Part shown: piece by piece, positions 17,678 to 26,262 of the stretch
Numbering within the stretch: position 1 is the first letter of the stretch
How the letters are laid out: every line of letters starts with the position of its first letter
From: MADRE2 sp964397015
Lineage (GTDB): Bacteria; Desulfobacterota; Desulfobacteria; Desulfobacterales; Desulfobacteraceae
Length of the DNA stretch: 40,773 nt
Assembly: GCA_964397015.1 (NCBI GenBank)
Contig: CAYNHL010000017.1
Coordinates: forward strand, 1 to 40,773
Direction of reading: 5' to 3'
The notes under the pieces: generated by a model
Databases searched by the model: none
The model's input: the letters and a program-made list of their open reading frames with translations, nothing else
Told to the model about the DNA's origin: nothing
Translations under genes and position numbers: made by a program

Positions 17678-17707
17678 CAGGTTAGCAACAGGTTAGTTTT
17701 CCGTTAG
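17678..17707 (+). promoter_or_regulatory. Three 11-bp-periodic direct repeats, Pho-box-like
   Basis: CAGGTTAG (17678-17685), CAGGTTAG (17689-17696) and a variant TCCGTTAG (17700-17707) are separated by exactly 3 bp, so GTTAG recurs every 11 bp. Tandem 11-bp-spaced half-sites are the geometry bound by PhoB/PhoP response regulators; in reverse complement the unit (CTAACCTG) resembles the cyanobacterial Pho-box core. It lies 50-80 bp before a phosphate cotransporter start. Regulator identity is inferred. Confidence 0.45.
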
Positions 17708-17757
17708 GGAAGGGCCTTGGCTTTAACCGCCACCTGTCAGATGGAACAGGGGATGCA

Positions 17758-19428
17758 GTGGATATAACTGGGCTTGTGATAACGACGTTTGGTGGTCTGG
17801 GGCTTTTTATCCTCGGCATGAAAACCATGACCGAGGGCCTGGAAATGACCGCCGGCCACAAAATAAAGAAAATCCTGGGCGCAATTTCGTCAAACCGTGT
17901 CATGGGCTGTGCAACCGGCGCAGGAGTCACGGCCATGATTCAGTCTTCATCTGCCACCACGGTCATGCTCATGGGATTTGTAGGTGCAGGGATCATGAGC
18001 CTGGAGCAGGCAGTTGGAGTTGTTATCGGTGCCAACGTGGGTACCACCATTACCGGCCAGATGATAGCATTCAAACTGACAAACGCTGCTCTTCCGGCCA
18101 TTGCCTTTGGGGTGGTGCTCAAATATTTTTCCAAAAAACGCAGGTATCGTCACATCGGTGAAATCATACTGGGTTTCGGCCTTTTGTTTTACGGCCTGAT
18201 GGTGATGAAAAACGGGCTTGCACCGATCAAAAACGAACCGGAATTTATCATGTTTTTTACCCGGTTTTCAACGAATACAATCGGCGGCATGCTGTTGTGT
18301 GTTGCAATGGGTGCAGGCCTGACAGTAGTCCTGCAGTCCTCTTCCGCTACAGTGGGATTGACAATGACGCTTGCCACTTCCGGGCTGCTTCCGTTTTCAT
18401 CAGCGCTGGCCCTTGTGCTGGGAGAGAATATCGGAACGACCATTACCGCCCAGCTGGCCACGATCGGCAGCCGGAACGATGCAGTTCACCGGACAGCCAA
18501 TGCCCATACAATCTTCAATGTCATCGGAGTGATCATTATCCTTCTGATATTTCCATGGTTTATCCGCCTTGTTGAATGGTCTACCCTTGCAATGGGCATC
18601 GGCGAGGTCAACGTGGTGGAAAATCATGAATACGTCAACATGGCAAGGTATATCGCCAATGGGCACACTCTTTTCAATGTTGTCAACGCTATGGTGTTCC
18701 TGGTTTTCATGCCTCAGCTGATCCGCCTGGTCATTTTGCTTTCTCCCAGCCAGGCAGCCCGCAGGGAAAGGTATCCGCTGCCGCATTTCGACGACCGTTT
18801 CATGGATTCACCCATCGGCGCCCTGATCAAAGTCAAGGGCGAGATTGTCAGGCTGGCTGAATTCACGCGCAAGAATTTGAAAAAAACCTCGACATGCCTG
18901 CGTGTCCGGGATGATGACATTCTCGGGGAACGGGAAGCCGTGGAAGATCATATCGATACCTGCCAGAAAATCATTATCAAGTACCTGACCACCATCTACC
19001 AGGGGGATGTCAATGAAGGCGAGGCCAGGGAGATTTCCGAAATGATGCGGATCACCAATAATATCGAGCGCATAGGGGATTCAATGGAAAATGTGTCAAA
19101 AATGCTTGAAAATATCTACGATCATAATATACACTTCAGTGAAGAAGCGATTCATAACTTGAGTTCAATTGCCATTGAGGTAGATCGTTTTTTTGAGCTT
19201 GTGATAGACGCATTGACCGACAAGCCGGATGATTTTTTTCAAATCGCCGCAGCACAGGAGGATCTTATAGACCAGATGCGCGAGGACATGAGGTATATGC
19301 ACATCCGGCGGCTGCGCGAGGACAGGTGCTCAGTGGATGCAGGTGTGTTTTTCATTACCCTTTTGTCAAATTATGAAAAAATGGGGGATTACTGCTTCAA
19401 TATTGCCGTGGGTGTAAGCAGGATTTGA
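17758..19428 (+). CDS. Na+/phosphate cotransporter with C-terminal PhoU-like domain
   Basis: A 556-residue inner-membrane transporter of the NptA/YjbB (PNaS) family. The N-terminal half has about eight to ten hydrophobic segments and the family's inverted duplication, each copy carrying QSSSAT (MIQSSSATTVM near residue 61; VVLQSSSATVGL near 189) and a downstream GANVGTT or GENIGTT. From ~350 the protein is helical, acidic and PhoU-like (ITNNIERIGDSMENVSKM; YEKMGDYCFNIA). It should import phosphate with sodium; the PhoU domain may sense or gate. The GTG start at 17758 has AGGGG about 7 nt upstream. The Pho-box-like repeats upstream suggest phosphate-starvation control. The DUF1178 gene follows after 6 bp. 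Confidence 0.9.
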   Translation: MDITGLVITTFGGLGLFILGMKTMTEGLEMTAGHKIKKILGAISSNRVMGCATGAGVTAMIQSSSATTVMLMGFVGAGIMSLEQAVGVVIGANVGTTITGQMIAFKLTNAALPAIAFGVVLKYFSKKRRYRHIGEIILGFGLLFYGLMVMKNGLAPIKNEPEFIMFFTRFSTNTIGGMLLCVAMGAGLTVVLQSSSATVGLTMTLATSGLLPFSSALALVLGENIGTTITAQLATIGSRNDAVHRTANAHTIFNVIGVIIILLIFPWFIRLVEWSTLAMGIGEVNVVENHEYVNMARYIANGHTLFNVVNAMVFLVFMPQLIRLVILLSPSQAARRERYPLPHFDDRFMDSPIGALIKVKGEIVRLAEFTRKNLKKTSTCLRVRDDDILGEREAVEDHIDTCQKIIIKYLTTIYQGDVNEGEAREISEMMRITNNIERIGDSMENVSKMLENIYDHNIHFSEEAIHNLSSIAIEVDRFFELVIDALTDKPDDFFQIAAAQEDLIDQMREDMRYMHIRRLREDRCSVDAGVFFITLLSNYEKMGDYCFNIAVGVSRI

Positions 19429-19434
19429 AATGGT

Positions 19435-19863
19435 ATGATTATTTATGATCTGGAATGCCTGAACGGCCATTCATTTGAAGGCTGGTTCACAGACAGGGCG
19501 GATTTTGAAACCCAGCGGGAAAAAGCGCTGCTGGCCTGCCCGGTATGCGATAACACCGATGTGGTCCAGAAATTGTCCCCAATCTGTGTAAAGACAACTG
19601 CTTCCCCATCGTCCGGTTCTTCCATGGACCGGTATGAAATCCTTGAAAAAATTGTCCGCCAGGTTTCGGAATATGTTGAAAAAAATTTTGAAGATGTTGG
19701 GACCAGTTTTCCTGAACAGGCCTTGAAAATGCATTACGGCGCCATTGAATACAGGAATATTCGGGGGACCGCCACCCGGGAAGATGAAAAAATCCTTGCA
19801 GATGAAGGGGTCCCGGTGGTCCGTGTCCCGGTGGTTAAAAAACCGGGGGATGAATTGAACTGA
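19435..19863 (+). CDS. DUF1178 family protein
   Basis: A 142-residue soluble protein of the DUF1178 family: MIIYDLECLNGHSFEGWF, then a second Cys pair in LACPVCDNTDVVQKLSPI, together resembling a zinc ribbon (C-x4-H-like and CPVC). The C-terminal part (FPEQALKMHYGAIEYRNIRGTATREDEKILADEGVPV, about residues 95-131) is the conserved family region. The function of the family is unknown to me. It starts 6 bp after the phosphate transporter stop, so it is probably in the same operon, but it is also common elsewhere in genomes, so a link to phosphate is weak. Confidence 0.85.
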   Translation: MIIYDLECLNGHSFEGWFTDRADFETQREKALLACPVCDNTDVVQKLSPICVKTTASPSSGSSMDRYEILEKIVRQVSEYVEKNFEDVGTSFPEQALKMHYGAIEYRNIRGTATREDEKILADEGVPVVRVPVVKKPGDELN

Positions 19864-19883
19864 TCCATACTGATCCATTCTAT

Positions 19884-19921
19884 GGGGACCCGGCGCTGCC
19901 CGGCAGGTGCGCAGAGTCCCC
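19884..19921. terminator. Inverted repeat between convergent genes, possible terminator
   Basis: GGGGAC (19884-19889) pairs with GTCCCC (19916-19921), enclosing a GC-rich segment with an inner GCGC/GCGC pairing. It sits between the convergent DUF1178 and transketolase genes. There is no T-run after it on either strand, so a standard intrinsic terminator is doubtful. Confidence 0.3.
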
Positions 19922-19939
19922 GGAAATTGAGAAAAAGGA

Positions 19940-21949
19940 TCAGCCTTTCATGAGCGACAGTGCTTTTTCGACAATATTGTCTTTGTCGATGCCGTACTCT
20001 TTGAGTACCGTGCCGCCCGGTGCGGACGCCCCGAACCGGTCAATGCCGATGACCCGGTCCCTGTCAAAAACATAACGTTCCCATCCCATGCTGATCCCTG
20101 CTTCGACTGCCAGGCGGTTTTTGATGGACGGCGGCAGGATTCTTTCCCTGTAGTAGGCCGGCGCCTTTTCAAACAGTTCCCATGAGGGCATGCTGACAAC
20201 ACGGACCCCGATATTGTTTTCTTTTTCAAGGATATTCGCTGCCTGGATGCACAGGTGAACTTCAGATCCCGACCCTATGAGGATCAGGTTTGGAATGTTT
20301 GGGCTGTCCTTGAGAATGTAGGCCCCGTATTTCAGTTCCCCGTCCTGGGATTCAGCTTCCAGTACCGGCAGTTTCTGGCGGCTGAGGATAAGGGCGGTTG
20401 GTGCGTCCAGCGTGTCCAGGGCATGTTTCCATGCCTGTGCGGTTTCGTTGGCATCTGCCGGGCGGAGCACGTGAAGGCCGGGAATGGCCCTCAAGCTTGC
20501 CAGGTGTTCGACAGGCTGGTGTGTGGGACCGTCTTCTCCTACGGCAACTGAATCGTGTGTGAATACATATATAAGGGGCAGTTTCATCAGGGCGGCCAAA
20601 CGGATTGCCGGGCGCATGTAATCGGCAAATACCAGGAAGGTGCCGCAATAGGGACGGACTCCCGAGTGAAGGTACATGCCGGCTATTATGGCGGCCATGG
20701 CATGTTCCCTTACACCGAACCTGATATTGCGGCCTTCGGGCGTGTTTCTCTGAAATTCCCCGCCGGCGGTGATAAAGGTGTTGTTGGAGGGGGCCAGGTC
20801 GGCAGATCCGCCTATCAGATAAGGGATACGGGCTGCCAGGGCGTTAATGATCCTGCCTGAGGCGGACCGGGTGGCAATCGGGCCTTCCGACGGGGACATT
20901 GCAGGTATTTCCCTGTCCCATTCTTCAGGCAGAAATCCGCACAGGGCGTTGGCGAACTGATCGGCCATTTCTGGAAACTCATCCTTGTAGTCATCGAAGA
21001 GATGCTGCCATGCCTGTTCAGCGGAATGCCCGTCGGTAACTGCTTCACGGCAGGATGCCAGCACTTCGTCAGGTACAAAAAAGGTTTTGTCTTCAGGCAT
21101 GCCGTAAAACCTTTTGGTCAGCCGGACTTCATCTTCGCCCAGAGGGGCTCCGTGGGCGCCTGCGGTATCCTGCTTGTTGGGGCTGCCATATGCTATATGG
21201 GTTTTGAGCTGGATCAGCGTCGGTTTTTCGGTTTCATCTTTTCCCGCCTGGATGGCGGCACCGATCATTTCGAGATTGTTGCCGTCCTCTACCGTTACCA
21301 CGTGCCAGTTCATGGCCTCGAACCGGGCCTTTATGTCTTCGGTAAAGGCGATGTCCGTGGAGCCTTCTATAGTGATGCTGTTGTCGTCATGGATAAGGAT
21401 CAGCCTGGACAGGGCCAGGTGCCCGGCCAGGGAAAGAGCTTCCATGGCCACGCCTTCCATCAGGTCTCCATCTCCGCAAAAGACAAAGGTGTGGTGGTCA
21501 ATCAGGGGGATAGAAGGCTTGTTGAACCTGGCTGCCATATGGCGCTCGGTCATGGCCATGCCAACGGCATTGGCAATACCCTGTCCGAGCGGTCCTGTGG
21601 TGGTTTCCACGCCAGGGGTATGACCGTATTCCGGGTGGCCCGGGGTCCGGCTCTGCCACTGCCTGAAATTTTTAAGGTCATCTATTTCAAGTCCGTACCC
21701 AAACAGGTACAAAAGACTGTACAGCAGCATGGAAGCGTGACCTCCGGACAAAACGAACCGGTCCCGGTCAATCCAGGCCGGGTTTACCGGGTTGTGCTTG
21801 AGATATTTTTTCCACAGGACGTATCCGGCTGGGGCAAGTCCCATGGGTGCCCCGGGATGGCCGGATCCCGCTTTCTGGATAGCGTCGATGCTGAGGGTGC
21901 GAATGGTGTTTACAATCAACTGGTCGAGGTTTTCATGGGATGGTGCCAT
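19940..21949 (-). CDS. tkt: Transketolase
   Basis: A full-length 669-residue thiamine-diphosphate enzyme that moves two-carbon ketol units between sugar phosphates in the non-oxidative pentose-phosphate pathway. The N-terminal domain has KAGSGHPGAPMG (catalytic-site H31) and the ThDP/metal motif GDGDLMEG (159-166) through N190. The middle domain has RFGVREHAMAAIIAGM and YVFTHDSVAVGEDGPTHQPVEHLASLRAIPGL, the usual transketolase signature, and the C-terminal domain ends VEKALSLMKG. Length and motifs fit a functional enzyme. The ATG at 21949 has AGGAGA about 10 nt upstream. It follows a radical SAM gene by 32 bp on the same strand and is probably co-transcribed from the promoter at 22886-22914. 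Confidence 0.95.
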   Translation of the reverse strand: MAPSHENLDQLIVNTIRTLSIDAIQKAGSGHPGAPMGLAPAGYVLWKKYLKHNPVNPAWIDRDRFVLSGGHASMLLYSLLYLFGYGLEIDDLKNFRQWQSRTPGHPEYGHTPGVETTTGPLGQGIANAVGMAMTERHMAARFNKPSIPLIDHHTFVFCGDGDLMEGVAMEALSLAGHLALSRLILIHDDNSITIEGSTDIAFTEDIKARFEAMNWHVVTVEDGNNLEMIGAAIQAGKDETEKPTLIQLKTHIAYGSPNKQDTAGAHGAPLGEDEVRLTKRFYGMPEDKTFFVPDEVLASCREAVTDGHSAEQAWQHLFDDYKDEFPEMADQFANALCGFLPEEWDREIPAMSPSEGPIATRSASGRIINALAARIPYLIGGSADLAPSNNTFITAGGEFQRNTPEGRNIRFGVREHAMAAIIAGMYLHSGVRPYCGTFLVFADYMRPAIRLAALMKLPLIYVFTHDSVAVGEDGPTHQPVEHLASLRAIPGLHVLRPADANETAQAWKHALDTLDAPTALILSRQKLPVLEAESQDGELKYGAYILKDSPNIPNLILIGSGSEVHLCIQAANILEKENNIGVRVVSMPSWELFEKAPAYYRERILPPSIKNRLAVEAGISMGWERYVFDRDRVIGIDRFGASAPGGTVLKEYGIDKDNIVEKALSLMKG

Positions 21950-21981
21950 TGTTCTGGTCTCCTGTTTAACAATGATGAAAA

Positions 21982-22851
21982 TTACAAGGCTCTCATGAAT
22001 TCTGGTTTCAGTTCCAGTTTTCCTTCAAGAGCACTGGATATCATGGCCAGGGTTTTTTCTTTATCCCGTGGCAGCCTGGCTCGGATAGGCAGGTAGTTGG
22101 AGGCGTGGTTGGCATGGAAAAGCCCGTTGGAAAGATGGGTGGCCGAAATCATGAGCCCCAGCTCCTCGAGCATTTCATTGGGCGTGATCAGGTCGAATTC
22201 TCCATTTTCATAATCCGCGTGCATGGGGGTGCCCGGGATGAGCATCAGGCTCAAGGCTCCGATAAAATCAGGGTCTATGGCTGACAGTACCCTTCCGGTC
22301 TCCAGGGCGTGGATCCTGGACCGCTCCCGGCCAGCCAGGCCTATCAGGACCGTCAGGGACAACTGAATTCCAGCCTCTTTTATTCGCCGTCCCGTTTCGA
22401 TCATCCTGTCGGAGGTGGCGCCTTTGTTGATGGCTTTGAGGGTCTGGTCGTCCCCGGATTCCAGTCCCATGTAGGCAATCTTGACACCCAGGCGGCTGAG
22501 CTCAGCCAGCTGTTCATCAGTTTTGAGCCGGACGCTCTTGGTATTGGCATAAAGTCCGACACGGTCCACCCAGGGCAGCCGCTGCCGGATGCGCTCCAGT
22601 ATTTGGATCAGCCGTTTCTGAGGAATTACCAGGGCATCTCCGTCACAGAGAAACAACCGGTTTTGATTTTTGCAGTACTGTCTTGCAAATTCGATATCCT
22701 TGAAAATGATGTCATCTTTTTTGATATCAAAACGTTTGTTCTGAAATGAGCCGCAAAAGGTGCATTTGTTGTGGGAGCATCCCAGTGTCACCTGCAGCAG
22801 GATACTGTTGGCCTCACTTGGGGGCCGGATGATATCACCTTCATAGTGCAT
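21982..22851 (-). CDS. Radical SAM protein (COG1032-like, no B12 domain)
   Basis: A 289-residue cytoplasmic radical SAM enzyme. The 4Fe-4S motif CSHNKCTFC occurs ~25 residues from the start, so there is no N-terminal cobalamin domain. MGLESGDDQTLKAINKG is the SAM/cluster-side strand typical of the superfamily, and HLSNGLFHANHASNYLPIRARLPRDKE is a strongly patterned C-terminal signature I associate with an uncharacterised group in anaerobes. Two starts are possible: 22857 and 22851. GAGGA (22858-22862) touches the first ATG but is 6 nt from the second, so 22851 is chosen. It lies upstream of transketolase in one transcription unit. The substrate is unknown. Confidence 0.85.
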   Translation of the reverse strand: MHYEGDIIRPPSEANSILLQVTLGCSHNKCTFCGSFQNKRFDIKKDDIIFKDIEFARQYCKNQNRLFLCDGDALVIPQKRLIQILERIRQRLPWVDRVGLYANTKSVRLKTDEQLAELSRLGVKIAYMGLESGDDQTLKAINKGATSDRMIETGRRIKEAGIQLSLTVLIGLAGRERSRIHALETGRVLSAIDPDFIGALSLMLIPGTPMHADYENGEFDLITPNEMLEELGLMISATHLSNGLFHANHASNYLPIRARLPRDKEKTLAMISSALEGKLELKPEFMRAL

Positions 22852-22885
22852 GGGCATTCCTCAAGTTCATTGTGATAAAATATCT

Positions 22886-22914
22886 TTATTATCAGTTTTA
22901 AGGGTAAGTTTCAA
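22886..22914 (-). promoter_or_regulatory. Candidate sigma-70 promoter for radical SAM-tkt operon
   Basis: On the minus strand TTGAAA (22909-22914) and TAATAA (22886-22891) are separated by 17 bp. The predicted start near 22879 gives a ~28-nt leader carrying GAGGA, consistent with the ATG at 22851. Confidence 0.5.
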
Positions 22915-22948
22915 TATCCTGATTTTTTCCATTTGTCGTGCCCCTGCC

Positions 22949-22976
22949 TTGACATTTGACAAATTGAGCCAATTAT
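22949..22976 (+). promoter_or_regulatory. Candidate promoter for htpG
   Basis: TTGACA (22949-22954) and AATTAT (22971-22976) are 16 bp apart, with a second TTGACA at 22956-22961. Neither a CIRCE element nor a clear sigma-32 site is visible. The leader of about 30 nt carries the strong AGGAGAGG site before the htpG start. Confidence 0.4.
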
Positions 22977-23014
22977 TAAAAAAAAATATTATTCAAATAA
23001 ACAGGAGAGGTTAA

Positions 23015-24940
23015 ATGGGAGCCAAAAAAACACGCAAGTTCAAAACCGAAGTGCAGCAGCTGCTGCATCTGATTATCAATTCTCTGTATTCCAACCGTGA
23101 AATATTTGTCCGGGAGCTGATTTCCAACGCCTCGGATGCCATTGACAGGGCCCGCTTCAAGGAACAGACCGAGCCAGAGCTTTTTTCAGAGGATACTGAT
23201 TACCAGATCCGGTTGAAGGTTGATAAGGAAGCCAATACATTCGAGATTATTGACAATGGTATCGGCATGACTTTTGACGAGGTGGCGGAAAATATCGGAA
23301 CCATAGCCCAGAGCGGCACTCAGGCATTTATGAAGGCGCTGGAGGAATCCAAAAAAGAAAAAACCCTGACTCCTGAACTGATCGGCCAGTTCGGTGTCGG
23401 GTTTTACTCCGCCTTTATCGTGGCGGACAAGGTGGTCCTGGAAACCAGGGCTGCGGGTTCTGACACCGGTGTAAGATGGGAATCGGACGGCAAGGGCACC
23501 TATACCATCGAAGAGACAGAAAAAAAGGACCGTGGTACACACATCACCCTGTACCTGGCAGAACCTGAAGAAGGTGACCAGGATTTTACCGATGAATATA
23601 CCATTCAGCACGTGGTGAAAAAGCATTCGGATTTTGTCACCTACCCGATCATCATGAACATGGAGAAATCGGAACCTATACCGGAAAACGAAATCATCAA
23701 GGATTCCAGCGGCAAGCCCATAGGAGATACCTTCAGAAAGGTCAGAAAGGACGAGACCCTGAATTCGAGGAAGGCCATATGGGCCAAGGCCAGAGAAGAG
23801 GTCACCGATGAGGAACACGAGGAATTCTACAAGCATATCAGCCATAACTGGGATAAGCCCCTTGAAATCATCCACAAGCGTTTTGAAGGGGTGACAGAAT
23901 ATGATGTCCTTATGTATATTCCGTCAAAGGCCCCGTTCGATCTTTTCAGGCCCGACCGGAAACACGGGATGCAGCTTTACTGCAAGCGGGTGTTCATCAT
24001 GGACGACTGCAAGGAGCTGCTGCCTGAATACCTTGGATTCATTCAGGGGGTTGTGGATGCTCCGGATCTGAACCTGAATGTAAGCCGTGAAATTCTGCAG
24101 GAAGACCGGCTGGTGCGCAATATAAGAAAAAATCTGGTCAAGCAGATTTTCAGCTCTCTGGAGGCCATGGACGAGGAAAAATACGAAACCTTTTACAAAG
24201 AATTCGGTCCTGCCCTTAAGGCAGGCGTGCCAACGGACTTTGAAAACAAGGAGAGGATTGCAGCCCTGTTGCGCTACAAAACCACCAAATCCGACGGCAA
24301 ATACATATCTCTGGACACATACATTGAAAACATGAAGGAAGACCAGAAAGACATCTATTACCTGACCGGTGAAAGCCTGACATCCCTCATGAACTCCCCG
24401 TTACTGGAATCGTTGAAATCCAGGGACTATGAAGTTATTTTAATGGTGGACCCGGTTGATGAGTGGGTGGTGCAGTCCCTGCCCGAGTACAAGGAGAAAA
24501 AACTCAAAAGTGCTGAAAAAGGCGACCTGGATCTTGAAGACACGGCAGATGAAAAAACTGCGGAAGAATACAAGGCCCTCCTTGGTTTTATAAAAGGCAA
24601 ACTTGAGGACCGGGTCAAGGACGTGGTTGTTTCAAAACGCCTGAAGGATTCGGTTTCCTGTCTTTCGGGCGATGATTTCGGCATGAGCGCTTACATGGAG
24701 AAAATTCTGAGGGCATCAGGCCAGGAAGCACCAAGCCAGAAGCGTGTCATGGAAGTCAATATCAATCATCCGGTGATGGCTAAAATCAAAGAAACCTTTG
24801 AAACCGATACCAGTAATCCGGTATTGCAGGACTACAGCGACCTGCTGTTCGATATCGCCGTTGTGAGCGAGGGCGGAAAACTGGATAACCCGTCCCGGTT
24901 CAGCAAGCAGCTCGGGGACCTTATGGCCAAAGCCATATGA
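23015..24940 (+). CDS. htpG: Hsp90-family molecular chaperone HtpG
   Basis: A 641-residue cytosolic ATP-dependent chaperone. The N-terminal Bergerat ATPase fold is complete: ELISNASDAIDRARF (ATP/Mg-binding N), DNGIGMTFDEVAENIGTIAQSGT and GQFGVGFYSAF. The middle domain contains GVVDAPDLNLNVSREILQ, which holds the conserved arginine contacting ATP, and the C-terminal dimerisation region ends MEVNINHPVMAKIKETF. The start ATG at 23015 is preceded by AGGAGAGG at good spacing. It heads a plus-strand operon: its TGA overlaps the rimO ATG (ATGA). Heat-shock control is usual for the family, but no recognised heat-shock operator is seen. Confidence 0.97.
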   Translation: MGAKKTRKFKTEVQQLLHLIINSLYSNREIFVRELISNASDAIDRARFKEQTEPELFSEDTDYQIRLKVDKEANTFEIIDNGIGMTFDEVAENIGTIAQSGTQAFMKALEESKKEKTLTPELIGQFGVGFYSAFIVADKVVLETRAAGSDTGVRWESDGKGTYTIEETEKKDRGTHITLYLAEPEEGDQDFTDEYTIQHVVKKHSDFVTYPIIMNMEKSEPIPENEIIKDSSGKPIGDTFRKVRKDETLNSRKAIWAKAREEVTDEEHEEFYKHISHNWDKPLEIIHKRFEGVTEYDVLMYIPSKAPFDLFRPDRKHGMQLYCKRVFIMDDCKELLPEYLGFIQGVVDAPDLNLNVSREILQEDRLVRNIRKNLVKQIFSSLEAMDEEKYETFYKEFGPALKAGVPTDFENKERIAALLRYKTTKSDGKYISLDTYIENMKEDQKDIYYLTGESLTSLMNSPLLESLKSRDYEVILMVDPVDEWVVQSLPEYKEKKLKSAEKGDLDLEDTADEKTAEEYKALLGFIKGKLEDRVKDVVVSKRLKDSVSCLSGDDFGMSAYMEKILRASGQEAPSQKRVMEVNINHPVMAKIKETFETDTSNPVLQDYSDLLFDIAVVSEGGKLDNPSRFSKQLGDLMAKAI

Positions 24941-26262
24941 AGGTTTACCTGGAAAGCCTGGGCTGCGCCCGGAACCAGGTGGACAGCGAGATAATGATGG
25001 GAACGCTGGAACGGGCCGGTCACACCCTTGTGGATGATCCGGCCCGGGCCGGTACGATCATTGTCAATACCTGCGGATTTATAACCACTGCAGCAGACGA
25101 GGCCATCGAGGTGATACTCGATATGGCCGGATATAAAAAAAAAGGCCTGTGCCGGCGGTTGATTGTCACCGGATGCCTGCCCCAGCGCTACCAGGACGAC
25201 AAAGACCTGTCTGCCGCACTGCCTGAAGTGGATGTATTCCTGGGGACCCGTGCGGTGGATGATATTGTCCATGCACTTGATCCGAATCTCGACCTTCCAT
25301 ATATCCTTTTCAGGGATCCGGGTTTGAAGCCGTTCCAGGAACCTGATGCCCACCGCCGGCTCCTGTATGATTACCATGCCTATGTCAAGGTGTCCGAAGG
25401 GTGCAGCCGTCATTGTACTTACTGCATAATTCCGGCCCTGCGGGGCAGACAGCGTTCCAGGCCGGCAGATGACATCTGCCGTGAAGCACGCGGCCTTTTC
25501 AGCCAGGGGGTCAGGGAGGTGATCCTCACAGCGGAAAACACGACGGACTGGGGTCATGACCTTGCGGGCCGGCCAGGGTTTGAAACCGTTCTTGACCGGG
25601 TAGCGCAGCATGTGCCAAAAACGGCAAGACTTCGTTTGCTTTATACCCACCCTGCCACTCTGTCGGAACCTGTCATGCAGGTCATTGCCTCAAATCCCCG
25701 CATCTGTTCCTATTATGACGTGCCGGTCCAGCACGTTTCGGACAGGGTTTTGCGGCAAATGGGGCGGCCCTACACTGGAAAAGACCTTTTTCGCCTGTTT
25801 GACCGTATCCGCTTGATTGACAGTGATGCGGCCTTGAGGACCACTCTCATCACAGGTTTTCCAGGTGAAACCAGGGAGGATTTTGATGCCCTTGTCTCAT
25901 TTGTCGAAACCGTCAGGTTCGACCATCTAGGGGTGTTTGTCTATTCTGATTCACAGGACACAGTCTCCCACGGGCTGCCGGATCATGTGCCCGGGGAGGT
26001 CGCCCTCGAGAGGCACGATATTCTTATGGGGCTCCAGGCAGAGATATCAAAACAGATCAATGCAAAATACGTTGGACAGACCCTCGAGGTACTGGTGGAA
26101 GAAAATCCTGAAGGCGGGCTTTATCTCGGCAGGACAGGGTTTCAGGCGCCCGAGGTGGACGGGGTGACATTTATTTATGATTCCGGGCTTGAAATCGGCA
26201 GCATGGTTAAGGTAAAAATAACTGATTGCTTTGAATATGATATTGCCGGGGAGCTTGCGTGA
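24937..26262 (+). CDS. rimO: Ribosomal protein uS12 (Asp-88) methylthiotransferase RimO
   Basis: A 441-residue radical SAM methylthiotransferase that modifies an aspartate of ribosomal protein S12. The N-terminal UPF0004 domain begins MKVYLESLGCARNQVDSE and carries C10, C46 and C80 of the first 4Fe-4S cluster. The radical SAM motif CSRHCTYC gives C156, C160 and C163. The C-terminal TRAM domain includes VEENPEGGLYLGRTGFQAPEVDG. SLGCARNQVDSE and PALRGRQRSRP point to RimO rather than MiaB. It overlaps htpG by ATGA and the next gene by GTGA, so the three are translationally coupled. Confidence 0.95.
   Translation: MKVYLESLGCARNQVDSEIMMGTLERAGHTLVDDPARAGTIIVNTCGFITTAADEAIEVILDMAGYKKKGLCRRLIVTGCLPQRYQDDKDLSAALPEVDVFLGTRAVDDIVHALDPNLDLPYILFRDPGLKPFQEPDAHRRLLYDYHAYVKVSEGCSRHCTYCIIPALRGRQRSRPADDICREARGLFSQGVREVILTAENTTDWGHDLAGRPGFETVLDRVAQHVPKTARLRLLYTHPATLSEPVMQVIASNPRICSYYDVPVQHVSDRVLRQMGRPYTGKDLFRLFDRIRLIDSDAALRTTLITGFPGETREDFDALVSFVETVRFDHLGVFVYSDSQDTVSHGLPDHVPGEVALERHDILMGLQAEISKQINAKYVGQTLEVLVEENPEGGLYLGRTGFQAPEVDGVTFIYDSGLEIGSMVKVKITDCFEYDIAGELA

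Noticed and set aside
19861..19878. Direct repeat TGATCCAT x2
   Set aside because: Only 8 bp and two copies next to a stop codon; no functional context.
21002..22096. 364-codon open frame on the plus strand opposite transketolase
   Set aside because: It is antisense to a complete transketolase and runs into the radical SAM gene; its translation shows no family motif and low-complexity composition typical of mirror frames.
22858..23014. Heat-shock operator before htpG
   Set aside because: No CIRCE inverted repeat or sigma-32 consensus was found; only a sigma-70-like pair is visible.
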